A stretch of DNA of 60,972 nt from Xylanibacter rodentium. Its GTDB lineage: Bacteria > Bacteroidota > Bacteroidia > Bacteroidales > Bacteroidaceae. The stretch is taken from positions 1-60,972 of the forward strand of contig NZ_JABKKE010000021.1 of the NCBI RefSeq assembly GCF_013166575.1. The letters are read 5' to 3'. The translations under genes and the position numbers were made by a program. This document shows positions 19,247 to 28,350 of this stretch, piece after piece; the first letter of the stretch is position 1; each line of letters begins with the position of its first letter. Below the pieces are notes generated by a model, which made no database searches, had not been told where the DNA came from, and saw nothing but the letters and a program-made list of their open reading frames with translations.

Positions 19247-20989
19247 TTACTCTTTATTTGTTAAGTATTCTTCATATTCTACCGGAACAAGAATAATACC
19301 GGCGATACGCAAAGTCTGACTGTAATTCTTCTCTGTAGAACTATAGTTGTTACGGTTTATCTTCATGTGAAGATACGGCTTGGCAGTTGTAGATACGTAT
19401 GCATAAGGAAATGTTATAGTTTTGTCAGCATCTGTACTAACTCCCTTGGGATTCTGAACTTTGACAATATTGATTTTGTTCTTGGCGTCTCCCTCAAAAG
19501 CTTTCAATTTTGTAAAGCCCCATGACTTTATCTTACCGTCTTCTCCCATATAACTGATATCTACATCAAATTGGGTAACTTTGTTCTCGCTACTTTCACG
19601 ATTCAACGAATCCGGCAACAATATAATATACACACCGTATGATGCCGCACGTATTCCGCTCATATTGAAATATATCTCAGGCTTAGAGTTGTTTCCAATG
19701 GGTTCAAGCGACAAATACCGTTCATATGGCCAATACTCTGCTCTATAGTTATTATCTATACGCTTTATAGTCGGCGGTTGGCAACTTGCAGAAAATGGAT
19801 ATACTTCCTGAGAAGCTTTTTGACCGAACAAATCAACAGAAACTCCAGGACACCATACATCCCATGAATATACGGCCAGACTATCTATCAAACGTGCATA
19901 TCCATTGCTCTGCGTGCGAACTTCACCTACAGTATGTTTTTTTATAAAATCCATACCGTTAGACAAATAATAGTTGTACGATGAACATAACGTGTCGCCC
20001 TTATCCTGATAAGAACCTTCGAGAACATCATTTTCAGGCAGCGATGAATTATAAGTATTTCCATGACTGAACACAAGAGTACGGGCTATCTGAATTCTTG
20101 CAATAGAGTCTGTCTGAGTATCCGATTTCACCTGAACAACCTGTTCCTTACCGACTCCTTCTGAAGTAATCGGCTTGTATTTAATTTCATTTGAACTCGG
20201 ATAACGATAGTATTTTTTCACTGTTTCGTACGCATTCTTATATGCCTCATCTGTGGGGATAAGCAATGTATATGTACTATCTTCATTAGCCAGTTCGGCA
20301 TTTATCAATCCTCCGTTATAAGTAAGTCTGTTACGCTTTACGATTACAGAGTCGCTATATGTCTGACGTCCCAAAGAGTCAATCGGACCGATAACACTCT
20401 TTGCCGCATCGAAATAGTCATACTGAAAATGCTTAAAATACTTTGACAAACTGTCTACACCCGCTTCAAATATGTATTCGTAAAGATTGGGATGATACTC
20501 GGCATAACCGTCAATCACATGCAATATACCGTTTACACTCGGCACATTCTTAAACTTGGGATCTATCGTCAGACCGGCATAAGTGCCATTATCCAATATC
20601 ATCGACTTGTCGTTGAGAGTATATACACGACGCTCACCAGTCTCAGATATGTTATAATTGTAATTGGCAATGTGATTCTTGATGAATCTGTCCACCAAAG
20701 AATCCTTGCTCATTGCCATCAGACTGCTATAATCGGATATGGTTCCGTTTTTTGGAGCCCACACCGTGTAGAATCGAGGACTGTTGAGCACTTCATCGTA
20801 GCCACCTTTCTTCAGCAATTCCGAGAACTGTGACAATTCGGGATTTCCTGAAATATTCTCCCAAAGACTCAACTTACTCTCCGCATTGCCCGTTACATAG
20901 GCTTCGTTGTAATCATCGAAGTCGGAGCATGATGCGGCAAACACTGTCGCTGCCGCCATCATGCAATATACCATTTTATTTAGTCTCAT
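19247..20989 (-). CDS. FAS1 (fasciclin)-domain lipoprotein, third of three
   Basis: A 580-residue lipoprotein: lipobox FAASC with Cys21 followed by SDFDDYNE, an acidic stretch favouring surface display. A first FAS1 domain (~40-165) shows the FAS1 motifs FYTVWAPKNG and NGILHVIDGY. A second, interrupted FAS1 domain (~170-380) contains YTLLIPTDEAYKNAY. The C-terminal ~200 residues are beta-rich and unassigned. FAS1 domains mediate adhesion or carbohydrate and protein contacts. Placed 2 nt before SusC in an operon, it is likely a surface glycan-binding protein for that SusCD pair. Binding function is inference. Confidence 0.82.
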   Translation of the reverse strand: MRLNKMVYCMMAAATVFAASCSDFDDYNEAYVTGNAESKLSLWENISGNPELSQFSELLKKGGYDEVLNSPRFYTVWAPKNGTISDYSSLMAMSKDSLVDRFIKNHIANYNYNISETGERRVYTLNDKSMILDNGTYAGLTIDPKFKNVPSVNGILHVIDGYAEYHPNLYEYIFEAGVDSLSKYFKHFQYDYFDAAKSVIGPIDSLGRQTYSDSVIVKRNRLTYNGGLINAELANEDSTYTLLIPTDEAYKNAYETVKKYYRYPSSNEIKYKPITSEGVGKEQVVQVKSDTQTDSIARIQIARTLVFSHGNTYNSSLPENDVLEGSYQDKGDTLCSSYNYYLSNGMDFIKKHTVGEVRTQSNGYARLIDSLAVYSWDVWCPGVSVDLFGQKASQEVYPFSASCQPPTIKRIDNNYRAEYWPYERYLSLEPIGNNSKPEIYFNMSGIRAASYGVYIILLPDSLNRESSENKVTQFDVDISYMGEDGKIKSWGFTKLKAFEGDAKNKINIVKVQNPKGVSTDADKTITFPYAYVSTTAKPYLHMKINRNNYSSTEKNYSQTLRIAGIILVPVEYEEYLTNKE

Positions 20990-21019
20990 ATAAAAATTCT
21001 ATTTGTGTTTTGCTGAATA

Positions 21020-23152
21020 TTAATACATATCCTCCAGATAACGATCGTTCTGAGCCACATTCACCGGAACAAACTCAACATAGTCAATCTGGAACTTACG
21101 TTGTGTATTTCCATCATCAAGCACTGTCTTCAAACGCATCCAATAATCCTGTTGTTTCAATGTACGTGTATCAAGGATTCTACGGATCTGATAAGCTTTA
21201 AAGCGTGATATCATGTCCTGAGCACTTGATTTCACAGTAGACAATGGTCCGCGCATATATTTATGGCTACGCATAACCCTGTCAGATTCCAAACCGCGAT
21301 CGGCATAAGCATCCGGATTGTTGTTTTGATCATTTATATCAATACATCCAATCTCTATCAACCGAGGCTCATTAAAATTACTGTTCATTCGCATATCCAA
21401 TGGAATATCAAGAGCCTCCATGGCTGCAATAGCAGGAGCTTGTCCAAGATAATACTGAAGCATTGTGCCATGTTGCATACAATCCAAATTAATACGAATC
21501 TCATAAACACCATCCGGAACAGGAGGCAACTTTATTGCAAAGTCAAAAATACCCATACCCTGGAAACTATCTCCACGATAAAGCAGATAGTCGTTAGGAT
21601 TTGGTCCTCCGGCAAGAATATTCATATCAATCTGCGTATTATTACCATTATATACAACAAGATTGTCAAAATAGTCTATCGGGAAACGTGCACGACCAGC
21701 AGTCTTACCACCGTTAAGAACAGTCAACTCGTCAGTTTTCATACCTCTGAAACCATTGGACATCAACTCTCCCAGCATTGTAACCGCGTCAATACGTATA
21801 CGCTCGTTCAGCACACCCATAGGAACCTGAGAATCATAAAGCAAGATATCATCAATTGGATATATATAACCATCCAAAGGAGATATAACATTGCTTTTAT
21901 CAACCTCACATCCCTTATATATCAGTTCGTGCATAGCAGCAGAACCTATCGTCTCAACTCCATCTGTAAGGGTGTTATTTGCAACATACCTATTGATATA
22001 AGTCTTGTTCTCTTTCTTCACCCACCATACTTTCATCAATGTCTTGGGAAGCATAGTCTCATAATAGTCATATGCATCACCGGGATAGCCATATCCCGTC
22101 AATATATTATGATCAAGCGTCAGAGCGTCTCTTGACAAGGCATAATTCAGAATGTGATACCTCATGAACATATTCAAGGTATTATGTTCATTGGTATAGT
22201 CAGTACCGGTACTCACTTCTATCTTATTGTTACGGTAATAGTCATACCAACCTTCCGTCTCGGTACGTCTGTCACCGGTTGCTGCTTTTCCATACCACTC
22301 GTTCGCATGGCGTTTCAAATCATCAAGTGTCTTTATACCATGAGCCGCAAACACCTCATTTGTCTCTGCAAATATTGTAAAACCACGTTTGCATTCTTTG
22401 GGAATGTAATATTCTGCTACTGGTGCAGGCTTCTCGGCTGTCAGTTCTTTATCTACAGCATCCAACTTTTCTACAAGTCCGGTTTCTTCCAAAGCTTGAT
22501 AGAAAATGCTGAATTTCTCCGTATTCAATTGAAGTTCTCTTACAATAGTCTTATTAGAACGCGGAATTACCTTATCTATTACATGAACTACACCGTTGAC
22601 GCAATCGTCATGACTGTCGATTATGGCAGCAGCATCGTTCAATACCATACGCGGTTTACCATCAACCAATTTGGTATCAGTGGTTATCATACGGCCAAGA
22701 AGAGTCCGCAGACCGGAAGAATTCATATCTGTAGTCAGTTTCTTGGTTCCCAACACATGGAAAAGCGTAATGTCCATGCACAAACTGTCGGACAATCCTT
22801 CCAGTGAGTTTTCCGTCATACCATTATGCTCTATCTTACTTTCCTTATCATTATACAAACTGTCGATATATTCAGCCACAGCAGCATTGTCCGGAACGAA
22901 ACATGTGTAGTATTCCTTCGAACCACTCCCATACGTACTCAAGATTCTATCATATCCTGAACGTGTAAGTATATAATTAAAACTGCTGAACTGCTCACTA
23001 TTGTTTGAAATGAAGTCTTCAATGGTCTCTCCTGTAAACGTATAGAGATCCGACTCATCTATATCCTCGCTACAAGACGACATAGTGATGCATGCCGGAA
23101 TCAGCAAAAATCCCGCAGCCCTTAACAATGATTTAAATATATTCATTTTCAT
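21020..23152 (-). CDS. FAS1 (fasciclin)-domain lipoprotein, second of three
   Basis: A 710-residue lipoprotein with lipobox MSSC (Cys27) followed by SEDIDESD. FAS1 domain one (~38-200) has YYTCFVPDNAAVAEY and the closing VNGVVHVIDKVIP. A second FAS1-like domain (~205-435) contains GFTIFAETNEVFAAH and ends near YIYPIDDILLYD. The C-terminal part (~440-710) is beta-rich, similar in layout to the neighbouring 580-residue FAS1 protein, and unassigned. It lies 15 nt after the first SusD and 30 nt before the next FAS1 gene, so all are one transcript. A surface glycan-binding or scaffold role is inferred from position. Confidence 0.82.
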   Translation of the reverse strand: MKMNIFKSLLRAAGFLLIPACITMSSCSEDIDESDLYTFTGETIEDFISNNSEQFSSFNYILTRSGYDRILSTYGSGSKEYYTCFVPDNAAVAEYIDSLYNDKESKIEHNGMTENSLEGLSDSLCMDITLFHVLGTKKLTTDMNSSGLRTLLGRMITTDTKLVDGKPRMVLNDAAAIIDSHDDCVNGVVHVIDKVIPRSNKTIVRELQLNTEKFSIFYQALEETGLVEKLDAVDKELTAEKPAPVAEYYIPKECKRGFTIFAETNEVFAAHGIKTLDDLKRHANEWYGKAATGDRRTETEGWYDYYRNNKIEVSTGTDYTNEHNTLNMFMRYHILNYALSRDALTLDHNILTGYGYPGDAYDYYETMLPKTLMKVWWVKKENKTYINRYVANNTLTDGVETIGSAAMHELIYKGCEVDKSNVISPLDGYIYPIDDILLYDSQVPMGVLNERIRIDAVTMLGELMSNGFRGMKTDELTVLNGGKTAGRARFPIDYFDNLVVYNGNNTQIDMNILAGGPNPNDYLLYRGDSFQGMGIFDFAIKLPPVPDGVYEIRINLDCMQHGTMLQYYLGQAPAIAAMEALDIPLDMRMNSNFNEPRLIEIGCIDINDQNNNPDAYADRGLESDRVMRSHKYMRGPLSTVKSSAQDMISRFKAYQIRRILDTRTLKQQDYWMRLKTVLDDGNTQRKFQIDYVEFVPVNVAQNDRYLEDMY

Positions 23153-23167
23153 AATTACTTGTCGTTA

Positions 23168-24919
23168 TTAGTTCTTATCGTAAAGATTACTCTTCTTATA
23201 TGCCGGATTCTGCTTCAACAGTAAATTGGCTTTCAATTCACTCTCCAGAACCGGGAAATAAAGGTAAGGTTCTGTGTGCATAAGCAATCTTGCAGCACCA
23301 CCTCCGACAGACATACCACGAGTCATCAGATTCATCATAGAACCGTTGTTCTCTACCATTACATCTGGATCTTCATTGATATCGGCAAGAATCTTATCCG
23401 GCTGTACCCCATCTACATGACGATAGTTATATCTTAACAAATCGAAATAACGCTTTCCTTCGAAGCACAATTCGCGCAGACGCTCGGCAAGTACAAGTTC
23501 TTCCATAGCTGCCTTATTGCTGTATGTACTGAATTTCAATGTGTCGGCATCTGTCAAAGTAGCCAAGGCTATGGAACGCTTATTGACCTCGTTTACAAGA
23601 CTGAATGCACTGCGAAGCACATTTTCAACATCCTTATCCGCAGCGTCCTCACTATCCGGTGTAAGCTGGACCAAAGCCTCAGCCTTCATCAGCATGACAT
23701 CAGACAAACGATAGAATATCCAATTTTGGGCAACTTCCTCATAACCACGTGACAAAGGCGTCTGTGGCTTTAAATTACCCTCAACATTACCAGTCTCCAT
23801 CAAAGACACCATCTTGAATATATCCAATTCCTCCTTATCTGAAGAATTAACGCTATAGCAACTTTCATACCATCTGTAATCCTTATCGGATATATAAACT
23901 TTATCTGCATTCACTTCATTGAAAATCAATGACGCATTCATCAGTCCGTTTCCTCTGCTCTTTTCATCATAGTTCCAATAGCAATTGCGAAGACCGAAGT
24001 TGTCATCATTCTTTCCGTCCATCTGCAACTCGAAGATACTCTCCAAAGAATTGCCGGAAATGAACTGTGCCCGATAGTTAACAGAACCATCATATACCAA
24101 ATTAGACCATGGTCTTCCGAAATCAAAATAATCAGCAGTTGCAGCCCTTTTTGAGTCAAGCACTATATCACAATATTCCACACATTTCTGATAGTCTGCG
24201 GAATTATGAGTCATGGAACCACGCCACAAATATACATCGGCAAGCAATGCTGCAATACCCTCTTTGTTCATATATCCCACACGTCGCCAATCCGTAAAGC
24301 CATTAGGAGAAAGCGGGGTCTTTATCGCCGTCTCCAAATCCTCTATACATTTATTGAGAACTGTGAGCGGAGCCTCCTGAGGTATTTCAAACTCTTGGCT
24401 GCTGAACTTATATGCCCCTGGAGTTACGGGAATATCACGGAATGCGCGTACAAGATAAAAATAGCACAACGACCGCATGGCTAACATCTGCGATATATCC
24501 GTATTCAAAGTGGCCTCTGTATAAGCAGGATCACTCTCTACGACTTCCGGTGCATGCTGCAACACGAGATTGCATCTGTTTATAACACCATAAAACGCCG
24601 ACCAGTCCGCATATGTATTGGTTTGGGTCATATATCCGGACTTAATATCTTTAAGTGCGTTTTCCTTGCCATTGTTGAATGTCTGCACGATAGGATTCAT
24701 CTCGTCCGAGCGATAACTTCCCCACACAATACAACGTTCTATAATGGCTTCGGAAGTCATGGCTTTGTATACACCGTTGACCATTCCCTCAACATCCGAT
24801 TTGCTCTTCCACATATCTTCACCTATAGTGATGTCGTCAGGCAACACTACGGTATCGATACATGAAGTTGTCAACAAACCGGACAATATGAATAACATAT
24901 ATTTTTTCATTGTCTTCAT
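23168..24919 (-). CDS. SusD/RagB-family glycan-binding lipoprotein (first pair)
   Basis: A 583-residue SusD-like lipoprotein. After MKTMKKYMLFILSGLL the lipobox TTSC precedes IDTVVLPDD. The body has the SusD helical repeats and the C-terminal signature ELVLAERLRELCFEGKRYFDLLRYN. The in-frame extension to 24946 would overlap the SusC stop and lacks a signal-like N-terminus, so the start is put at 24919 (24910 is equally possible). It follows SusC by about 26 nt. It probably forms a lidded transporter with that SusC. Confidence 0.92.
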   Translation of the reverse strand: MKTMKKYMLFILSGLLTTSCIDTVVLPDDITIGEDMWKSKSDVEGMVNGVYKAMTSEAIIERCIVWGSYRSDEMNPIVQTFNNGKENALKDIKSGYMTQTNTYADWSAFYGVINRCNLVLQHAPEVVESDPAYTEATLNTDISQMLAMRSLCYFYLVRAFRDIPVTPGAYKFSSQEFEIPQEAPLTVLNKCIEDLETAIKTPLSPNGFTDWRRVGYMNKEGIAALLADVYLWRGSMTHNSADYQKCVEYCDIVLDSKRAATADYFDFGRPWSNLVYDGSVNYRAQFISGNSLESIFELQMDGKNDDNFGLRNCYWNYDEKSRGNGLMNASLIFNEVNADKVYISDKDYRWYESCYSVNSSDKEELDIFKMVSLMETGNVEGNLKPQTPLSRGYEEVAQNWIFYRLSDVMLMKAEALVQLTPDSEDAADKDVENVLRSAFSLVNEVNKRSIALATLTDADTLKFSTYSNKAAMEELVLAERLRELCFEGKRYFDLLRYNYRHVDGVQPDKILADINEDPDVMVENNGSMMNLMTRGMSVGGGAARLLMHTEPYLYFPVLESELKANLLLKQNPAYKKSNLYDKN

Positions 24920-24945
24920 CTTTTCTTTTCTAAAACTCAAAATCA

Positions 24946-27900
24946 TCAGAATCCCAAATTAAGACTGAGTGTGAACGACTTTGCACGAGGAGTCTTGGCC
25001 TTGTCCTCAGCAAATCCCCAACCGCTCGCAGAATGCTCCGGGTCAGAACCGCTATACTTTGTCCAGCAGTAAAGATTGTTAGCAGAAGCAAAGACCTTAA
25101 GTTCGTTCAGACCTATCTTCTTCAGCGCTTTCTTTGGAACATCATAAGAGAGCTGCAGATACTGGAAACGCACAAAAGAACCGTTCTCCACATATCTGTC
25201 CGAACCCATCCAGTTGAAAGCAGTCTCATCACCGTACATGGCTCTCGGAATCGGGGTCACATCGCCATCCTTGCGCCAACGATAGTTCACTGAAGCACAT
25301 TGGTTGTATGCTGTAGACATCTTCTCAAGCTCCATACGTGCATAATTCACTACCTTGTTGCCGAAACGATAGTTGAAGTTGGCTGTCAACTTAAACTGAC
25401 CATATTTAAGGTTGAATCCAAAACCTCCGTTCACCTTAGGCATAGAGTTGCCAAGATAAACCACGTCAAGCTGATTTATCTGTCCGTCCTTATTAACGTC
25501 TTCGTAAATAGCATCGCCACCCTTGAACTCGTAGTTTCTTGTAGCATAGTCGAACACCATATGCATCGGAGTTCCGTCAGCATTCATCATAACCTTGCCG
25601 TTCTTGTCAATCGCCACAGGGAATGTCTCGCCATTGGCAAGACGTCTGTTTATTTCCGACTCAAACTGAGCTGCAGTCCATTTGTTCTCTTGCTTCAAAT
25701 TAGCCAAATATTCATAAGAATACTGGTAAACACCCTTATATCTGTATCCATAAATGGAACCCAAAGGATTGCCCACCTGTACACGGTTCAGATAAGTGCC
25801 GTTCTTATTAGACCATTCATTGTTGATAGAGGCCAGCACTTTCTCGTCCATTTCCGTTATCTTGTTGAAGTTCTGTGAAACATTGAAGTTTGCACTTGCC
25901 GAGAACTTGCCTTTCTTTATGAAATTGTTAAAGCTGACATTCAGCTCCCATCCTTCATTGTTCATCTCACCGACATTAGAATATGCCAAAGTTGCATAAC
26001 CGGCAGTAGAAGGAATACGCACATCTTTCATCAACAAGTCTTTTGTTGTCTTGTTGTAGTATTCAAACTCTGCTTCTATCTTGTCGTCAAACAATCCGAG
26101 ATTAAAGCCTAAGTTGTAACTCGTAGTTGTCTCCCACTTCAGATTGTCAAGTTTCAGACGTATCATATTAATCGTCGGCACTCCGCCATTGGTACCATAG
26201 CTACCGGAAGACGTATTATAAGCCTCATAAAAGAGCGACTCCGAACTCGGTGCATTACCCACCATACCCCAACTGGGACGGAAAGCGAGCATGGACACCA
26301 CCTTGCGCAACGGTTTCATGAACGGTTCATCGATGATATTCCATCGCCCTGACACACTGGGGAAATAAGCCCATTTGTTTTCCGGACCGAACTTGGAATC
26401 ACCATCGGCACGCAAAGTGACACCCAAAGAGTATCTGCTCTTGTAAGAGAAATGTCCGGTATAGCTCCAACTCTGCGATCTTGACCTTCCTGTGCTACTG
26501 CTTGTCTGTACCTTATCTTTACTGTCCTTATCTATCAATATACCGTCTGAAGGAATGTCAAATCCTGGTGGTGTAAGATATCCGGTAGCAAACTGCTGAC
26601 TGCTGTTGCTTGTCTTAATCTGATAACGGAACTTCATTGTCGCGGTCCAATCCTCATTCTTGAAATGCGGAGTAAAGGTCAAATCATTGGTAAAGGTAAA
26701 TCCCATGGAATTACTCTCAAAACTATACGATCTGTTATAGTTTTGAGAACTCATATCATCTGTTGACAACTCAGCAGGATAATAACTCGGCTTGCTGTTT
26801 GCATATATATCGAAATAAACATCACCTCTATATGTCAGACGGCTCTTACCTTCTTCAATCCCAAGCAATTCATACTGCAGACAGAAATCAGGATTCACAC
26901 GGTAAACATTCTCCTTTGACATCGCAAGATTTGCTATAGCCACAGGATTACCCAATGAACGTATATCCCTCATTTCATACGAAGTAGGATTTTTCACCGT
27001 AGCAACTCCTGCCTGATTTCTTGCAGGATTCAATATGAAATACTCGTTAGTATTCTCACCATTGGCATTCTGACGATATATACTCATATTAGGCGCTATT
27101 TTCTGTGCCAGTCCCAGCAGATCGCTATAACTCTTGTTGTTATTTGTATAAGTAAAGGCAAATGTTGTTATGAACTTTATACGCTCACTCACAAAATAGT
27201 CAAGAGACATACGTGTTGTAAAACGGTTGAGAGTCTGCTTGATGATAGTACCCGTCTGATGATTATACCCTGCAGATATACGGAAAGTTGCCTTTTCGCC
27301 ACCACCGGTCAGGTTAAGGTTGTAATCATGACTCTGTCCGAACTGTGTAACTGCGTCCACCCAGTCGGTATTGTTGTTCCAGTTCTCATAGTCACCCCAA
27401 CTCTTCACATAGTTAAGCTCATTGATATTGGTAGTGGCATTAGACTGCTGCTTGGGGTTGTATATAGACTCTTTCATAAGCATGGTGTAGTTGTCACCAT
27501 TAAGAAGTTCATAACCCTTAGGCTGCCAGCTACCCTGGAACTTATAGTTGAATTTTACCCTTGTCGGTCCACGCACACCACGTTTTGTCTTGATTTCGAT
27601 TACACCATTGGCACCACGCGATCCCCAAATAGCTGTAGAAGCAGCATCCTTGAGTACGGTGATGCTTTGAATATCCTCAACATTCACCGAAAGCAGTGAC
27701 GCATAGTCTTCGTCGGTAGCATTTTCCACATCGAAGTCGGGAGCATCATAAATCTGATCGTCCACTACAATCAACGGATTCTTGTTACCATTGATAGATG
27801 TCACACCACGCAGACGCATCTGTGTGCCGGAACCCAGGTTACCCGAACCCATCACAATGTCAAGACCGGCTATCTTACCCTGCAATGCCTCGTCAGCACT

Positions 27901-28338
27901 GGTAAACGACAGGCCCTCTACTTCCGACATATCCATCGTTTGCTGTGCTACAGACACCTCACGCTTGGGTATAGAAAGTCCTCCGGTATTCGAACGGCGT
28001 TTTGATTTTACGGTAACCTCGCTGATAGTTGTTTTGTTGGCTCCCAATTTCTCATTGAACTTGACACGCGAGCCTATTGCCAACACCAAAGGTTTTGAAC
28101 CTACATATGAAACGACCAACTTGTTCTTTGGGTTCTTTATCACCATTGAGAAATTACCGTTAATATCCGTCACGGCAGCCGTAACAATACGGTTGTTGGC
28201 GTCACGCTCAACCACATTGGCTCCCATTGTCGGTCCGAAGTCATCGGTAATAGTACCGGAAATTCGTTGCCCCTGTGCCATCACTGCCTGAGTCATCACA
28301 AGCAACATGGCTATAAGCATTAATTTAAACTTTGGCAT
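24946..28338 (-). CDS. SusC/RagA-family TonB-dependent outer-membrane transporter (first pair)
   Basis: A 1130-residue importer with signal peptide (MPKFKLMLIAMLLVMTQAVMAQ), an N-terminal carboxypeptidase-regulatory-like domain (RISGTITDDFGPTMGANV), a plug with MRLRGVTSINGNKNPLIVVDD and the motif IWGSRGANGVIEIKTKRG, and a long beta-barrel ending ARAKSFTLSLNLGF or similar (TPRAKSFTLSLNLGF). It begins 12 nt downstream of the 972-residue FAS1 lipoprotein, an arrangement where a binding protein precedes SusC. Only about one third of plug residues resemble the second SusC, so the two pairs probably take different oligosaccharides. Confidence 0.95.
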   Translation of the reverse strand: MPKFKLMLIAMLLVMTQAVMAQGQRISGTITDDFGPTMGANVVERDANNRIVTAAVTDINGNFSMVIKNPKNKLVVSYVGSKPLVLAIGSRVKFNEKLGANKTTISEVTVKSKRRSNTGGLSIPKREVSVAQQTMDMSEVEGLSFTSADEALQGKIAGLDIVMGSGNLGSGTQMRLRGVTSINGNKNPLIVVDDQIYDAPDFDVENATDEDYASLLSVNVEDIQSITVLKDAASTAIWGSRGANGVIEIKTKRGVRGPTRVKFNYKFQGSWQPKGYELLNGDNYTMLMKESIYNPKQQSNATTNINELNYVKSWGDYENWNNNTDWVDAVTQFGQSHDYNLNLTGGGEKATFRISAGYNHQTGTIIKQTLNRFTTRMSLDYFVSERIKFITTFAFTYTNNNKSYSDLLGLAQKIAPNMSIYRQNANGENTNEYFILNPARNQAGVATVKNPTSYEMRDIRSLGNPVAIANLAMSKENVYRVNPDFCLQYELLGIEEGKSRLTYRGDVYFDIYANSKPSYYPAELSTDDMSSQNYNRSYSFESNSMGFTFTNDLTFTPHFKNEDWTATMKFRYQIKTSNSSQQFATGYLTPPGFDIPSDGILIDKDSKDKVQTSSSTGRSRSQSWSYTGHFSYKSRYSLGVTLRADGDSKFGPENKWAYFPSVSGRWNIIDEPFMKPLRKVVSMLAFRPSWGMVGNAPSSESLFYEAYNTSSGSYGTNGGVPTINMIRLKLDNLKWETTTSYNLGFNLGLFDDKIEAEFEYYNKTTKDLLMKDVRIPSTAGYATLAYSNVGEMNNEGWELNVSFNNFIKKGKFSASANFNVSQNFNKITEMDEKVLASINNEWSNKNGTYLNRVQVGNPLGSIYGYRYKGVYQYSYEYLANLKQENKWTAAQFESEINRRLANGETFPVAIDKNGKVMMNADGTPMHMVFDYATRNYEFKGGDAIYEDVNKDGQINQLDVVYLGNSMPKVNGGFGFNLKYGQFKLTANFNYRFGNKVVNYARMELEKMSTAYNQCASVNYRWRKDGDVTPIPRAMYGDETAFNWMGSDRYVENGSFVRFQYLQLSYDVPKKALKKIGLNELKVFASANNLYCWTKYSGSDPEHSASGWGFAEDKAKTPRAKSFTLSLNLGF

Positions 28339-28350
28339 AATTATATTTCT